Positions 44,079-52,365 of a DNA stretch of 64,000 nucleotides are shown piece after piece (position 1 is the first letter of the stretch; every line of letters begins with the position of its first letter). The notes beneath the pieces are model-generated. The model had not been told where the DNA came from. It made no database searches and saw only the letters and a list, made by a program, of their open reading frames with translations. The DNA is from Paraburkholderia kururiensis (lineage in GTDB: Bacteria > Pseudomonadota > Gammaproteobacteria > Burkholderiales > Burkholderiaceae): NCBI RefSeq assembly GCF_034424375.1, contig NZ_CP139965.1, forward strand, positions 62,001 through 126,000, written 5' to 3'. The position numbers and the translations under genes are program-made.

Positions 44079-44402
44079 ATGAATGCCGCCTATACCGCGC
44101 CGATCGAATTGCCGATGACGATCTATCACGCCGCGGAACTCAAGGAATTCATGCTGGACGTGCTGGAGCGCGGCCCCTGCGTGCACTTCGACCTGTCGGC
44201 CGTGCCGGAGATCGACTGCGCCGGTGTGCAACTGCTCGTCGCCGCGCGACGCCGTGCAGCAGAGCGTCAGCAGGCCTGCGAATTCGTCGGTGCGAACGAT
44301 GCCGTGCTGGCGACGCTCGCGCTGCTCGGTGTGGCCCAGACGTTGACGCAGGCGCAGCCGTCGGTCGACACGCTTTCGGCGCTTCAGGAGCCAGCCTTAT
44401 GA
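44079..44402 (+). CDS. STAS domain protein in the chemotaxis operon
   Basis: 107 residues with a STAS fold: IELPMTIYHAAELKEFMLDV, then CVHFDLSAVPEIDCAGVQLLVAARRR with the Ser/Asp loop region (D-C-A-G instead of the D-S-x-G phosphorylatable serine of SpoIIAA). Because the usual Ser is replaced by Cys, regulation by phosphorylation in the anti-anti-sigma manner is doubtful. ATG 44079 has GGAG 8 nt upstream; its stop overlaps the cheA start (ATGA). STAS proteins of this type recur in che operons of proteobacteria; the role is unclear. Confidence 0.8.
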   Translation: MNAAYTAPIELPMTIYHAAELKEFMLDVLERGPCVHFDLSAVPEIDCAGVQLLVAARRRAAERQQACEFVGANDAVLATLALLGVAQTLTQAQPSVDTLSALQEPAL

Positions 44403-46462
44403 ATATGGACGACGCACTGCAGACTTTCGTCGTCGAAAGTCGCGAGTTGCTCGGGCTGATGGAAAACGGCCTGCTCAGCATGCGCGAAAGCGCTGATCCG
44501 AGCGATGAAATCAACGCCGTTTTCCGTGCAGCGCATACGATCAAGGGGTCATCGGGACTCTTCGGTATCGACGGCATCGTGGCGTTCACGCACGTGGTCG
44601 AAAGCGTGCTCGACCGCGTGCGCGACAACGAGATCGGCGTCGACGAATCGCTGATCTCGCTGCTGCTCGCATGCGGCGACCACATCGGCCTGCTCGTCGA
44701 GCTCACGGCGGAAACCGGAAATTGCACAGACGAGGCCCTGCTTGCGCAGGCACAGCCGTTGGTGGATGCGCTGGGCCGCTATCTCGAGGCGCCGCAACAC
44801 GCGATGCCAACCGGTTCCGATGCCGCAACGGACGACCGTGCCGCACCCACCGCAGCGCCATCGATGCAACGGTGGCTGATCTCTCTGCAATGCGGCGAAC
44901 CGGTGTTGCGCAACGGAATGGACCCGCTCTCCATCATTCTTTATCTTGCGCGGCTTGGCGAGGTGACACGGGTGAGCGCGAACAGCAACCGTGTGCCTTC
45001 GCTCGATGCACTCGATCCCGAAGCCTGCTTTCTCGGGTTCGAAATCGAACTGCTCAGCGACGCGGGCAGGCAGGCTATCGAAGGCGCTTTCGAATTCATT
45101 CGCGACGACTGCGAGCTGAAAATCCGCACCGATAGCGACGAAACCGCGGCACCGCCGATACAGTCCGCCGCCGAAGCCGCAGACGATGCCGATCCGATTG
45201 CGGAGCCTCACTCGCCCGAGCAAGGCGCAACGGTTGCCGCCGCAGCGCCGGCCCGCACGAGCGGCACCACGCGCGAGAACAAATCCGCCGATTCGCGCTC
45301 GATTCGCATCGACGCCGACAAGCTCGACCATCTGATCGATCTGGTCGGCGAACTCATCACGGCCTCGGCCAGCACGGAGCTTGCCGCGCGCAAGACGCAG
45401 AACACGGAGCTGCGCGAATCCGCCGCAACGCTCAACGGTCTGATCCAGAGGGTGAGGGACAGCGCCCTGCAACTGCGCATGGTCAAAATCGGCGCGACGT
45501 TCAATCGCTTTCGCCGTGTCGTGCATGACGTCGCGCAGGAACTCGGCAAGCGCATCGACCTCGTCGTCGAAGGCGAAGACACCGAACTCGACAAGACGGT
45601 GGTGGAGAAGATCGGCGATCCGCTGACGCACCTCGTTCGCAATTCGATGGACCACGGCATAGAGCCTGCGGACATTCGCCGCGCGCGCGGCAAGCCGGAA
45701 CAGGGCACGGTGACGCTGAACGCCTTCCATGACTCGGGCTCTATCGTGATCGAGGTGAGCGACGACGGCGGCGGGCTCGACCGCACCCGCATCCTTGCAA
45801 AGGCGGTGGAGCGCGGGCTGGTGCCCCAGGACGCGACGCTTTCCGACGACGAAGTCTATGCGCTCATTTTCGAGCCGGGCTTTTCGACGGCCGAACGCGT
45901 CACGAACCTGTCGGGCCGCGGTGTGGGAATGGATGTGGTGAAGCGCAACATCACCGCACTGCGCGGCAGCATCGGCATCCAGAGCCGCGCGGGCATCGGC
46001 ACCACGATCTCGGTGAGATTGCCGCTCACGCTCGCCATCATCGACGGCTTTCAGGTCTGCGTGGGCGATTCCATCTTCATCCTGCCGCTCGACGCCGTCG
46101 AAGAGTGCGTCGAATTTTCGGCGAGCGGCATGCACGACTACACGGATCTGCGCGGCCAGGTGCTGCCGTTCATCCGGCTGCGCGAGCGTTTCGAACTGGA
46201 TGGGCCGGTAAGCGCACGCCCGAACATCGTTGTCGTCAAGCATGCCGGCCAACGTTTCGGTCTGCTTGTCGATCGCCTGCTTGGTGAAGCGCAGACTGTC
46301 ATCAAGCCTCTTTCGAAAGTGTTCGGCAAGGTTCGCGGTGTGAGCGGCTCGACGATTCTCGGGAGTGGCGAAGTCGCCCTGATTCTCGACATCGCCGATT
46401 TGATGGCCATGGCCGGACCCACGGGTTCGAACTCCGGGAGCGCGGCTCTCGCAATCTGCTAG
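44399..46462 (+). CDS. cheA: Chemotaxis histidine kinase CheA
   Basis: 687 residues. The P1 Hpt domain has H46 in FRAAHTIKGSSGLF. A P2-like domain spans 158-243 (DPLSIILYLARLGEVTRV and FLGFEIELLSD). The P3 dimerisation domain begins at IRIDADKLDHLIDLVGELI (302-320). The ATPase boxes are N (HLVRNSMDHGIE), G1 (VSDDGGGLD) and G2 (GRGVGMDVVKRN). The P5 CheW-like regulatory domain ends the protein. All parts required for kinase activity are present. It is coupled to the STAS gene by a 4-nt overlap and feeds CheY and CheB encoded in the same operon. Confidence 0.95.
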   Translation: MNMDDALQTFVVESRELLGLMENGLLSMRESADPSDEINAVFRAAHTIKGSSGLFGIDGIVAFTHVVESVLDRVRDNEIGVDESLISLLLACGDHIGLLVELTAETGNCTDEALLAQAQPLVDALGRYLEAPQHAMPTGSDAATDDRAAPTAAPSMQRWLISLQCGEPVLRNGMDPLSIILYLARLGEVTRVSANSNRVPSLDALDPEACFLGFEIELLSDAGRQAIEGAFEFIRDDCELKIRTDSDETAAPPIQSAAEAADDADPIAEPHSPEQGATVAAAAPARTSGTTRENKSADSRSIRIDADKLDHLIDLVGELITASASTELAARKTQNTELRESAATLNGLIQRVRDSALQLRMVKIGATFNRFRRVVHDVAQELGKRIDLVVEGEDTELDKTVVEKIGDPLTHLVRNSMDHGIEPADIRRARGKPEQGTVTLNAFHDSGSIVIEVSDDGGGLDRTRILAKAVERGLVPQDATLSDDEVYALIFEPGFSTAERVTNLSGRGVGMDVVKRNITALRGSIGIQSRAGIGTTISVRLPLTLAIIDGFQVCVGDSIFILPLDAVEECVEFSASGMHDYTDLRGQVLPFIRLRERFELDGPVSARPNIVVVKHAGQRFGLLVDRLLGEAQTVIKPLSKVFGKVRGVSGSTILGSGEVALILDIADLMAMAGPTGSNSGSAALAIC

Positions 46463-46480
46463 GTCCCGAGTATCCGACCC

Positions 46481-46660
46481 ATGACTCGCTCCACCCTGCC
46501 CCAGACCGCGGCGCCGGATGCCGTGCCGCACTCCGCGCCATACCTCACGTTCCTGCCTGGCGCAGAGATGTTCGACATCAGGTTCGTTTCCTACTGATCA
46601 GCGCCGGCGACACATACGGCATGCCGTATGCCGCACCACCCGCAATAGCGAGCACAGATG
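46481..46660 (+). pseudogene. CheW remnant(s)
   Basis: ATG 46481 encodes 38 residues, MTRSTLPQTAAPDAVPHSAP followed by YLTFLPGAEMFDIRFVSY, ending at a TGA (46595). YLTF-x-LPGAEMFDI is the start of a CheW domain. A +2 frame across the stop continues HQVRFLLISAGDTYGMPYAA, again CheW-like, before degenerating at the cheR start. So one cheW, or two adjacent ones, has been mostly deleted exactly where cheW normally stands in such operons. An intact CheW is encoded at 48678-49220. Confidence 0.6.
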
Positions 46661-47467
46661 GAAGCCATCACCGATTCCGAGTTCAGGCAATTTCAGGCCT
46701 TCATTTTCGACGCGGCGGGAATCAGTCTCGCGCCGGCGAAGAAGGCGCTCGTCAGCGGCCGGCTGGCCAAGCGCCTGCGCGCATGCCAGCTGGAAAGCTA
46801 CGGCGACTACTTTGCGCTGGTGTCCAGCGACGCGCATCGCGCCGAGCGGCAGATCGCCATCGATTTGCTGACCACCAACGAAACGTATTTCTTTAGGGAG
46901 CCGAAACACTTCGACTTCCTGGGCACGGTCGCTTCCGACGCCCGCGCACCGGTGTTCCGCACCTGGAGCGCGGCCTGCTCCAGCGGTGAGGAGGCGTACA
47001 GCATCGCCATGGTGCTGGCCGATCGCCTCGGAGGACGGTCTTTCGAAGTCGTCGGCACAGATATCAGCACGCGCATGTTGCAGGCCGCGCAGCGCGCCCA
47101 CTACCCCGACATTCGCGCGCGCCAGATGCCGGCCGATTACCGGAAACGGTTTTGCCTGCGCGGCACGGGTGTGCAGGAAGGAACGCTGCTCGTCGACCGC
47201 TCGCTGCGCCAGCACGTGCGTTTCGCGCAGGCCAATCTGGTCGCGCCGCTGCCCGACTTCGGGCGCTTCGATGTGGTGTTCCTGCGCAACGTCATGATCT
47301 ACTTCGACGCGGCGACGAAACGCGAGGTCGTTCAGCGCGTCGTGTCGCTATTGCGTCCCGATGGATATCTCTGCATCGGGCACTCGGAAAGCCTGCACGA
47401 TCTCGGCATCGACCTGATCCCGGTCGCGCCGTCGATCTTTCGCAAACCCGGCCGTGCCGGGCATTGA
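46658..47467 (+). CDS. cheR: Chemotaxis protein methyltransferase CheR
   Basis: 269 residues. The N-terminal helical domain (LRACQLESYGDYFALV) is followed by the SAM-binding domain. TTNETYFFREPKHFD holds the family NExxFFR motif; SAACSSGEEAYSIAM is the SAM-binding loop; VVGTDIST and DVVFLRNVMIYFD are further methyltransferase landmarks. It methylates glutamates of receptors such as the one at 49237. Ends 12 nt before cheB. No Shine-Dalgarno of note. Confidence 0.95.
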   Translation: MEAITDSEFRQFQAFIFDAAGISLAPAKKALVSGRLAKRLRACQLESYGDYFALVSSDAHRAERQIAIDLLTTNETYFFREPKHFDFLGTVASDARAPVFRTWSAACSSGEEAYSIAMVLADRLGGRSFEVVGTDISTRMLQAAQRAHYPDIRARQMPADYRKRFCLRGTGVQEGTLLVDRSLRQHVRFAQANLVAPLPDFGRFDVVFLRNVMIYFDAATKREVVQRVVSLLRPDGYLCIGHSESLHDLGIDLIPVAPSIFRKPGRAGH

Positions 47468-47479
47468 GGCGAGATATCG

Positions 47480-48556
47480 ATGGCTCGAATCCGTGTATTG
47501 ATCGTGGACGACTCCGCAGTCGTCAGACAGGTGGTGTCCGGCATGCTGACAGCAGCCGGCATCGACGTAATGGATGCGGTCGCGGACCCCATCGCGGCCA
47601 TGAGCCGTCTCGCGCACGGCTGGCCCGACGTGATTCTGCTCGACGTCGAGATGCCGCGCATGGACGGCATCACGTTCCTAAAAAAAATCATGGCGGAACG
47701 GCCCACGCCCGTCGTCATCTGTTCCACGCTCACCGAAAAAGGCGCGCGCACGACCATCGACGCGATGGCGGCGGGCGCCGTGTCCGTGGTCGCCAAGCCG
47801 CGGCTCGGGCTCAAGCAGTTTCTGCTGGAAGCGGCCGACGAACTGACCACGACGATTCGCGCCGCAGCGCGCGTGAATGCGGCGCGGCTCGCCCGCCGGC
47901 ATCCCGTGGTCGTGCCGGTGCCTAAACACACCGCCGATGCGGTGCTGCCGCCGGGCATGCCCGGGGCACTCTCGCAGATGACCGAACGCATCGTGGCAAT
48001 CGGCACGTCGACGGGCGGCACGCAGGCGCTCGAAGTCGTATTGACGGCGCTACCGCGCGTCTCTCCTGGCATCGTGGTCGTGCAGCACATGCCCGAAAAA
48101 TTTACGGCCGCGTTTGCCGAGCGGCTCAATCGCCTTTGCGAGATCGAGGTCAAGGAAGCCGAGCCCAACGATCGCGTGGCGCAGGGGCGCGCGCTGATCG
48201 CGCCCGGCGGCAAGCATCTGGCCGTGCGGCGCAGCGGCGCACAGCATTTCGTCGACGTTATCGACGGGCCGCTCGTCAATCGTCATCGCCCGTCGGTCGA
48301 CGTGCTGTTTCGCTCGGTCGCGCGTAGCGCGGGCCGCAATGCGCTCGGCATCATCATGACGGGCATGGGCGACGACGGCGCGGCCGGGCTTGCCGAGATG
48401 CACGCCGCCGGCGCGCGTACGCTTGCGCAGGACGAGGAGAGCTGCGTCGTGTTCGGCATGCCTCGCGAGGCGATCAAACGCGGCGGCGTCGACAAGGTCG
48501 TACCGCTGTCCGCCATCAGTCAGGAAATCGCGCTGGTTCAGGCTCATCGGTCCTGA
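47480..48556 (+). CDS. cheB: Chemotaxis response regulator protein-glutamate methylesterase CheB
   Basis: 358 residues. Receiver domain: VLIVDDSAVVRQVV, Asp in LLDVEMPRMDG, Thr in ICSTLTEKGA. The methylesterase catalytic triad is Ser in AIGTSTGGTQAL, His in VVQHMPEKFTAAF and Asp in MTGMGDDGAAGL. CheA phosphorylates the receiver domain and so activates demethylation or deamidation of receptors. Last gene of the plus-strand che operon; a hairpin terminator follows. Confidence 0.95.
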   Translation: MARIRVLIVDDSAVVRQVVSGMLTAAGIDVMDAVADPIAAMSRLAHGWPDVILLDVEMPRMDGITFLKKIMAERPTPVVICSTLTEKGARTTIDAMAAGAVSVVAKPRLGLKQFLLEAADELTTTIRAAARVNAARLARRHPVVVPVPKHTADAVLPPGMPGALSQMTERIVAIGTSTGGTQALEVVLTALPRVSPGIVVVQHMPEKFTAAFAERLNRLCEIEVKEAEPNDRVAQGRALIAPGGKHLAVRRSGAQHFVDVIDGPLVNRHRPSVDVLFRSVARSAGRNALGIIMTGMGDDGAAGLAEMHAAGARTLAQDEESCVVFGMPREAIKRGGVDKVVPLSAISQEIALVQAHRS

Positions 48557-48597
48557 GTGCCGCGCGACGCTTCGAACCCCATCCACACGCGTAAACG

Positions 48598-48635
48598 CAT
48601 CGAGCCGCAACGGTGTAGACCGTTGCGGCTCGATG
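48598..48635. terminator. Strong hairpin between cheB and convergent cheW
   Basis: Perfect 17-bp inverted repeat CATCGAGCCGCAACGGT / ACCGTTGCGGCTCGATG with a 4-base loop GTAG. Located 41 nt after the cheB stop and 42 nt before the cheW stop on the other strand, with only a weak T-run (CTTATTTC). Probably a bidirectional terminator. Confidence 0.75.
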
Positions 48636-48677
48636 GCGCTGCTTATTTCAATATGCGTCAACGTGCGTCAGCGTACG

Positions 48678-49220
48678 TCAATGTGCGGTTTCGGCAACGG
48701 CCTGGAGCGCCGCCATGTCGGTTGCCGACATCATGTTCTGCAACGCGAGCAGGATCACAAATTTGCCGCGTACCTTGCCCATGCCCTGAATGAACTCGGT
48801 ACGAATGGACGAGCCGAACGACGGCGGCGGCTCGATCTCCGAAGCCGGAATGTCGAGCACTTCGTTCACGGCATCCACCACGATGCCGATATCTTGCCGC
48901 TCGCCTTCCAGTTGTACTTCGACAATCACGATGCACGTGCGCTTCGTTACTTCGGACGAGGGCTTGCCGAAGCGCGCGAGCAGATCCATTACCGGCACCA
49001 CCGCGCCGCGCAGATTGATGACGCCGCGCGCGAACGCCGGCATCATCGGCACCGTCGTCATCGCCGTGTAGCTGATGATTTCCTTGATCGACAGAATGCC
49101 GATTCCGAAGGCTTCGCCGGCCAGCATGAAAGTCAGCACCTGGGCGGGCTCGGCGATGTCCGCCGTTTCGGGCGCGTTGATGTGCGCACGCAATGCGCCG
49201 GAAGCGAGAGTCTGGTTCAT
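48678..49220 (-). CDS. cheW: Chemotaxis coupling protein CheW
   Basis: 180 residues. The CheW fold shows as QVLTFMLAGEAFGIGILSIKE, VINLRGAVVPVMDLLARFG and CIVIVEVQLEGERQDIGIVVDAV. This adaptor links CheA to receptors. The intact copy lies outside the main operon, on the opposite strand, downstream of a receptor gene, while the copy expected inside the operon is decayed. The gap to the receptor gene is 16 nt, so they are co-transcribed. Confidence 0.95.
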   Translation of the reverse strand: MNQTLASGALRAHINAPETADIAEPAQVLTFMLAGEAFGIGILSIKEIISYTAMTTVPMMPAFARGVINLRGAVVPVMDLLARFGKPSSEVTKRTCIVIVEVQLEGERQDIGIVVDAVNEVLDIPASEIEPPPSFGSSIRTEFIQGMGKVRGKFVILLALQNMMSATDMAALQAVAETAH

Positions 49221-49236
49221 GATTCGAGCCCCCGCA

Positions 49237-50910
49237 TCAGAATTTCGCGAATTGCGATTCGTCGGGCATCTCGGTGCTGGCGAATGCGAGCGCCGGCGCC
49301 AATGCCAGGCCGCCGGCCGGCTTCACCGCACGATGCGCGCGCGTATGTGCAGCCGAGGTACGCGTGCTGCCGGCGTCGCCCGCGCGCGCCGTGTTGCCGC
49401 CCGCTGCAAGGCGGAAGAAGGTCATGGCTTGCCGCAGTTGCTCGGACTGGCTGCTCATCTCTTCGGCGGTTGCCGCCAGTTCCTCGGAGCTGGAGGCATT
49501 CTGTTGCGTCGTCTGGCTCAACTGACTGACCGCCACGTTGATCTGCCCGACGCCCGACGACTGCTCTTCGGACGCGGCCGTAATTTCCTGCACCAGTTCC
49601 GACGTCTTCTTGATGTTGGGCACCATCGAATCGAGCAGCGCGCCGGCCTTCTCGGCCAGCTCGACGCTGGAGCCCGCCACGGTGCCGATTTCCTGCGCCG
49701 CCACCTGGCTGCGCTCGGCGAGCTTGCGCACCTCGGCGGCCACCACGGCGAAGCCCTTGCCGTGTTCGCCCGCGCGTGCCGCCTCGATGGCCGCATTCAG
49801 CGCCAGTAGATTGGTCTGGTAAGCGATGTCGTCGATGATGCCGATCTTCTGCGCAATCTGTTTCATGGCCGTGACGGTGGCTTTAACCGCTTCGCCGCTG
49901 TGAGTGGCTTCTTTCGCGGCCTGCTGCGCCATGCCGTCGGTCACTTTCGCGTTCTCGGTGTTCTGCGAGATCGACGCCGTCATCTGCTCGATGGACGCAC
50001 TGGTCTCTTCGACGCCGGCCGCCTGTTCGCTGGACGCCTGGCTCAACGATTGCGCAGTCGCGCTGACTTCCTCGGCCGCACCCGCAAGCGCTTCGGCGCC
50101 GCTATTGACTTCACCCACCACGCTGGAGAGCTTCGTAATCATGTTTTGCATCGCGCGCAGCAGTTGCCCCACCTCGTCCCGGTTCTTCGATTCGATGCGA
50201 ACCGTAAGGTCGCCGTCGGCGAGCCGGTTGGCGGCGTCCAGCGCCTGCCCTAGCGGCTTGCTTACACCGCGACTAATGACGAAGCCGAGCAGCGCGCCCA
50301 GAGCCAAAGCAGCCACAATGGTGCCGATCATCAGCGAGCGGCTTTGCTCGTACAACGTGAAGGTCTCCTCGGATGCCTGCTTCGCGGCGGCCTCTTTCAC
50401 CTGCGCGAGCTGGGTCATCGTGTCGTCGAGCACGTTGGCCTTTTCGCGTACCGCCGCCAGCGCGGCCGTCAGCGCGGGATCGTGGTCGGCGAGTTTGCTC
50501 GCACTGATGAGCGGAGCGAGCGTTGCCTGATCGCGGAGGTACGCTTCCCAGGTTCGCGAAAAGTCGTCCAGCAACTGTTTGCCCTTTTCCGAGGTCATGA
50601 GCGGGCGCGCCTTTTCCATGTTGTTTTTCAACAAATCGAAAGACTTGTTCATCATGTCGAGGAACTTCGCACGCTCTTCCGCCGTGGTGGCCAACAGCGC
50701 ATTGGAGCGAGCGCGCCCGATATAAATCAGGTCGATATTGGCTTCCTTGATGTAAGACACGCCGAGCACTTCGTTGCTGTACAGGTGGTCGGCCAGTTCG
50801 TTGAGCTTGCTGGCGTTGCTGATGCCGACCATGCCCACGATACCGCTGGCCGATGCGACGACGAGAAATGCGGCGATGAGGCGGATGCCTATCTTGATAT
50901 TACCGAGCAT
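49237..50910 (-). CDS. Methyl-accepting chemotaxis receptor, Tar/Tsr-like with four-helix-bundle sensor
   Basis: 557 residues from ATG 50910. TM1 is about 9-28 (IGIRLIAAFLVVASASGIVG), the periplasmic four-helix bundle (4HB_MCP) spans about 30-180, TM2 about 182-205, then a HAMP region and a signalling domain with the conserved tip IGIIDDIAYQTNLLALNAAI and RAGEHGKGFAVVAAEVRKLA. The C-terminal sequence MPDESQFAKF is not the usual xWxxF CheR tether, so CheR may bind it weakly or elsewhere. Co-transcribed with cheW. Ligand unknown. Confidence 0.93.
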   Translation of the reverse strand: MLGNIKIGIRLIAAFLVVASASGIVGMVGISNASKLNELADHLYSNEVLGVSYIKEANIDLIYIGRARSNALLATTAEERAKFLDMMNKSFDLLKNNMEKARPLMTSEKGKQLLDDFSRTWEAYLRDQATLAPLISASKLADHDPALTAALAAVREKANVLDDTMTQLAQVKEAAAKQASEETFTLYEQSRSLMIGTIVAALALGALLGFVISRGVSKPLGQALDAANRLADGDLTVRIESKNRDEVGQLLRAMQNMITKLSSVVGEVNSGAEALAGAAEEVSATAQSLSQASSEQAAGVEETSASIEQMTASISQNTENAKVTDGMAQQAAKEATHSGEAVKATVTAMKQIAQKIGIIDDIAYQTNLLALNAAIEAARAGEHGKGFAVVAAEVRKLAERSQVAAQEIGTVAGSSVELAEKAGALLDSMVPNIKKTSELVQEITAASEEQSSGVGQINVAVSQLSQTTQQNASSSEELAATAEEMSSQSEQLRQAMTFFRLAAGGNTARAGDAGSTRTSAAHTRAHRAVKPAGGLALAPALAFASTEMPDESQFAKF

Positions 50911-51600
50911 AGTGAAAGTGTCCTTGAAAAAGGGATTCAACAGGGCTTGTGTTCAATCGCTACTACGGGGACGGATTAAATCGCGGGCACCGCCGCCATC
51001 CGCGTCGGTGCGAGCCCTGCTTATAGACGTGGATATCGGTTGGCGACGACTACGTCTTAATCCCTCTTCCATAAAATTGTTTGTAACGTGCGAGGCGAAC
51101 GGCGCATGTCGCGATTTTTTTGAAAAATCATCCAGTGCCCGCATCGAGCGCGATCGCCGCGATGCGCTTTATTTCACTGAAAATGCAGTCCGCATCATAG
51201 CGATTCAACATGCCGGTATTTCATTGCTAAAGAAGTGTCGCGCTTTTTTCGAGGTGATCGCGCCCTGCCGTCGCTTGATTTGCTAAAGGCGATTCATACG
51301 CCATTTTTTCTCAATTGATATACGTCAAATTGTTTTCAAATGAGCGCCTGAAAATCAGCCACGCCTCCAAGGGAAGCGCACGACCCTCCAGCACGGTTCA
51401 TCGTTATCCCTGGTAGAACTCGCCCTACAGTAACGTCCTCCCTGGCCGTTATTGATACCGTGGCCCTGTGTCCGTCAACGTGACGCCGGTAACGCGGCGA
51501 GCATCAGGCGCGCTGCGCGTAACGCGCTGGAACCCGACGTCACGGAGCCGCCGATGCTGGAGAACACCCAGGCCGCGCGCGCCGTAAGCGCGATGTGAAC
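50911..51600. other. Intergenic region between the receptor gene and cheZ
   Basis: 690 bases with no supported gene; noticeably AT-rich from about 51060 to 51350. Contains the sigma-28-like promoter for the receptor and the unread promoter of cheZ. Confidence 0.6.
51033..51059 (-). promoter_or_regulatory. Candidate sigma-28 promoter of the receptor gene
   Basis: On the minus strand TAAG-N15-ACCGATAT, close to the flagellar sigma factor consensus TAAA-N15-GCCGATAA. It stands about 120 bp upstream of the receptor ATG, a normal location for a late flagellar-class promoter. Confidence 0.4.
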
Positions 51601-52272
51601 ATGAACCCGTCAATAGAGATTCATATGCAAGGTACTACGGACGCTCAAGCGACCGAACGAACGCTTTCCCGCGTGGGACAGCTGACCCGGGTACTGCACG
51701 ATTCCCTGCGCGAACTCGGTCTCGACAAACGCCTCCTGCTGGCCGCGGAAGTGGTGCCCGAAGCCCGTGACGGTCTTCGATATGTGGCATCTGTTTTCGA
51801 GCAGCGTGCCGATTGCACGCTGAATGCGACCGACTCGGCCCGACTGCTTCAGGATGAACTCGAAAAACTGGCGTGCGATCTGGACGCCCGGTGGACGCAG
51901 TGGTACGCGGCGCCGGGTGAACGCGAGAAGACGCGTCATCTCCTGAACGACACGAAGGCATTCCTCTCGAAGGCGTCGGACACCGCGAGTACGACCAACA
52001 CCCAATTGCTCACGGTGCTCATGGCGCAGGACTTCCAGGATCTGGGCGGACAAGTGATCCGCCGAGTCCTCGACATCATTCTCGTGATCGAAAGGGAACT
52101 GCTTGCCGTGCTGCTGGAAAGTGTCGCGCCTGAAAAGCTCGAGCACCTCGCTGCGTCGCAGGCGGCCCAGATCACGACGGAAGGCGAACCCGTTCAATCA
52201 CCCGCACGCCCTGCATTGGAGAAACTGGACGACTCCGAGGTCGACGACCTGCTTGCCAGCCTCGGGTTCTGA
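51601..52272 (+). CDS. cheZ: Chemotaxis CheY phosphatase CheZ
   Basis: 223 residues. RVGQLTRVLHDSLRELGLDK matches the first helix of enterobacterial CheZ. LMAQDFQDLGGQVIRRVLDI carries the catalytic D-x3-Q (DLGGQ). The C-terminal helix EVDDLLASLGF is the CheY-binding tail. The protein removes the phosphoryl group from CheY-P. In-frame ATG 51625 and GTG 51595 are alternative starts. Standing alone, away from the che operon, it would be separately transcribed. Confidence 0.92.
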   Translation: MNPSIEIHMQGTTDAQATERTLSRVGQLTRVLHDSLRELGLDKRLLLAAEVVPEARDGLRYVASVFEQRADCTLNATDSARLLQDELEKLACDLDARWTQWYAAPGEREKTRHLLNDTKAFLSKASDTASTTNTQLLTVLMAQDFQDLGGQVIRRVLDIILVIERELLAVLLESVAPEKLEHLAASQAAQITTEGEPVQSPARPALEKLDDSEVDDLLASLGF

Positions 52273-52305
52273 ACGCGGCTACGCACCGGCTGCTACCCGT
52301 TCGGC

Positions 52306-52349
52306 AACACCGCCGCCCCACGCAGATAGCGCGAGAAGGCGGCGGTGTT
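52306..52349. terminator. Hairpin between cheZ and the convergent autotransporter gene
   Basis: Perfect 12-bp inverted repeat AACACCGCCGCC / GGCGGCGGTGTT with a 20-bp spacer, 33 nt after the cheZ stop and 17 nt before the autotransporter stop. The GC-rich stem suits a bidirectional terminator, although the T-run is absent. Confidence 0.55.
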
Positions 52350-52365
52350 CATCGCCGCCGCCGAA

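Noticed and set aside
44549..46531. 660-codon minus-strand open frame opposite cheA
   Set aside because: Same antisense artefact; cheA on the plus strand has every expected domain.
48653..48682. Three decamer repeats considered as a CRISPR-like or iteron array
   Set aside because: Too short, too few copies, no spacers, no cas or replication genes nearby.
51280..51312. GGCG-ATTCATA-CGCC-ATTTTTT as a rho-independent terminator
   Set aside because: Only a 4-bp stem, and no gene ends close to it on the plus strand.
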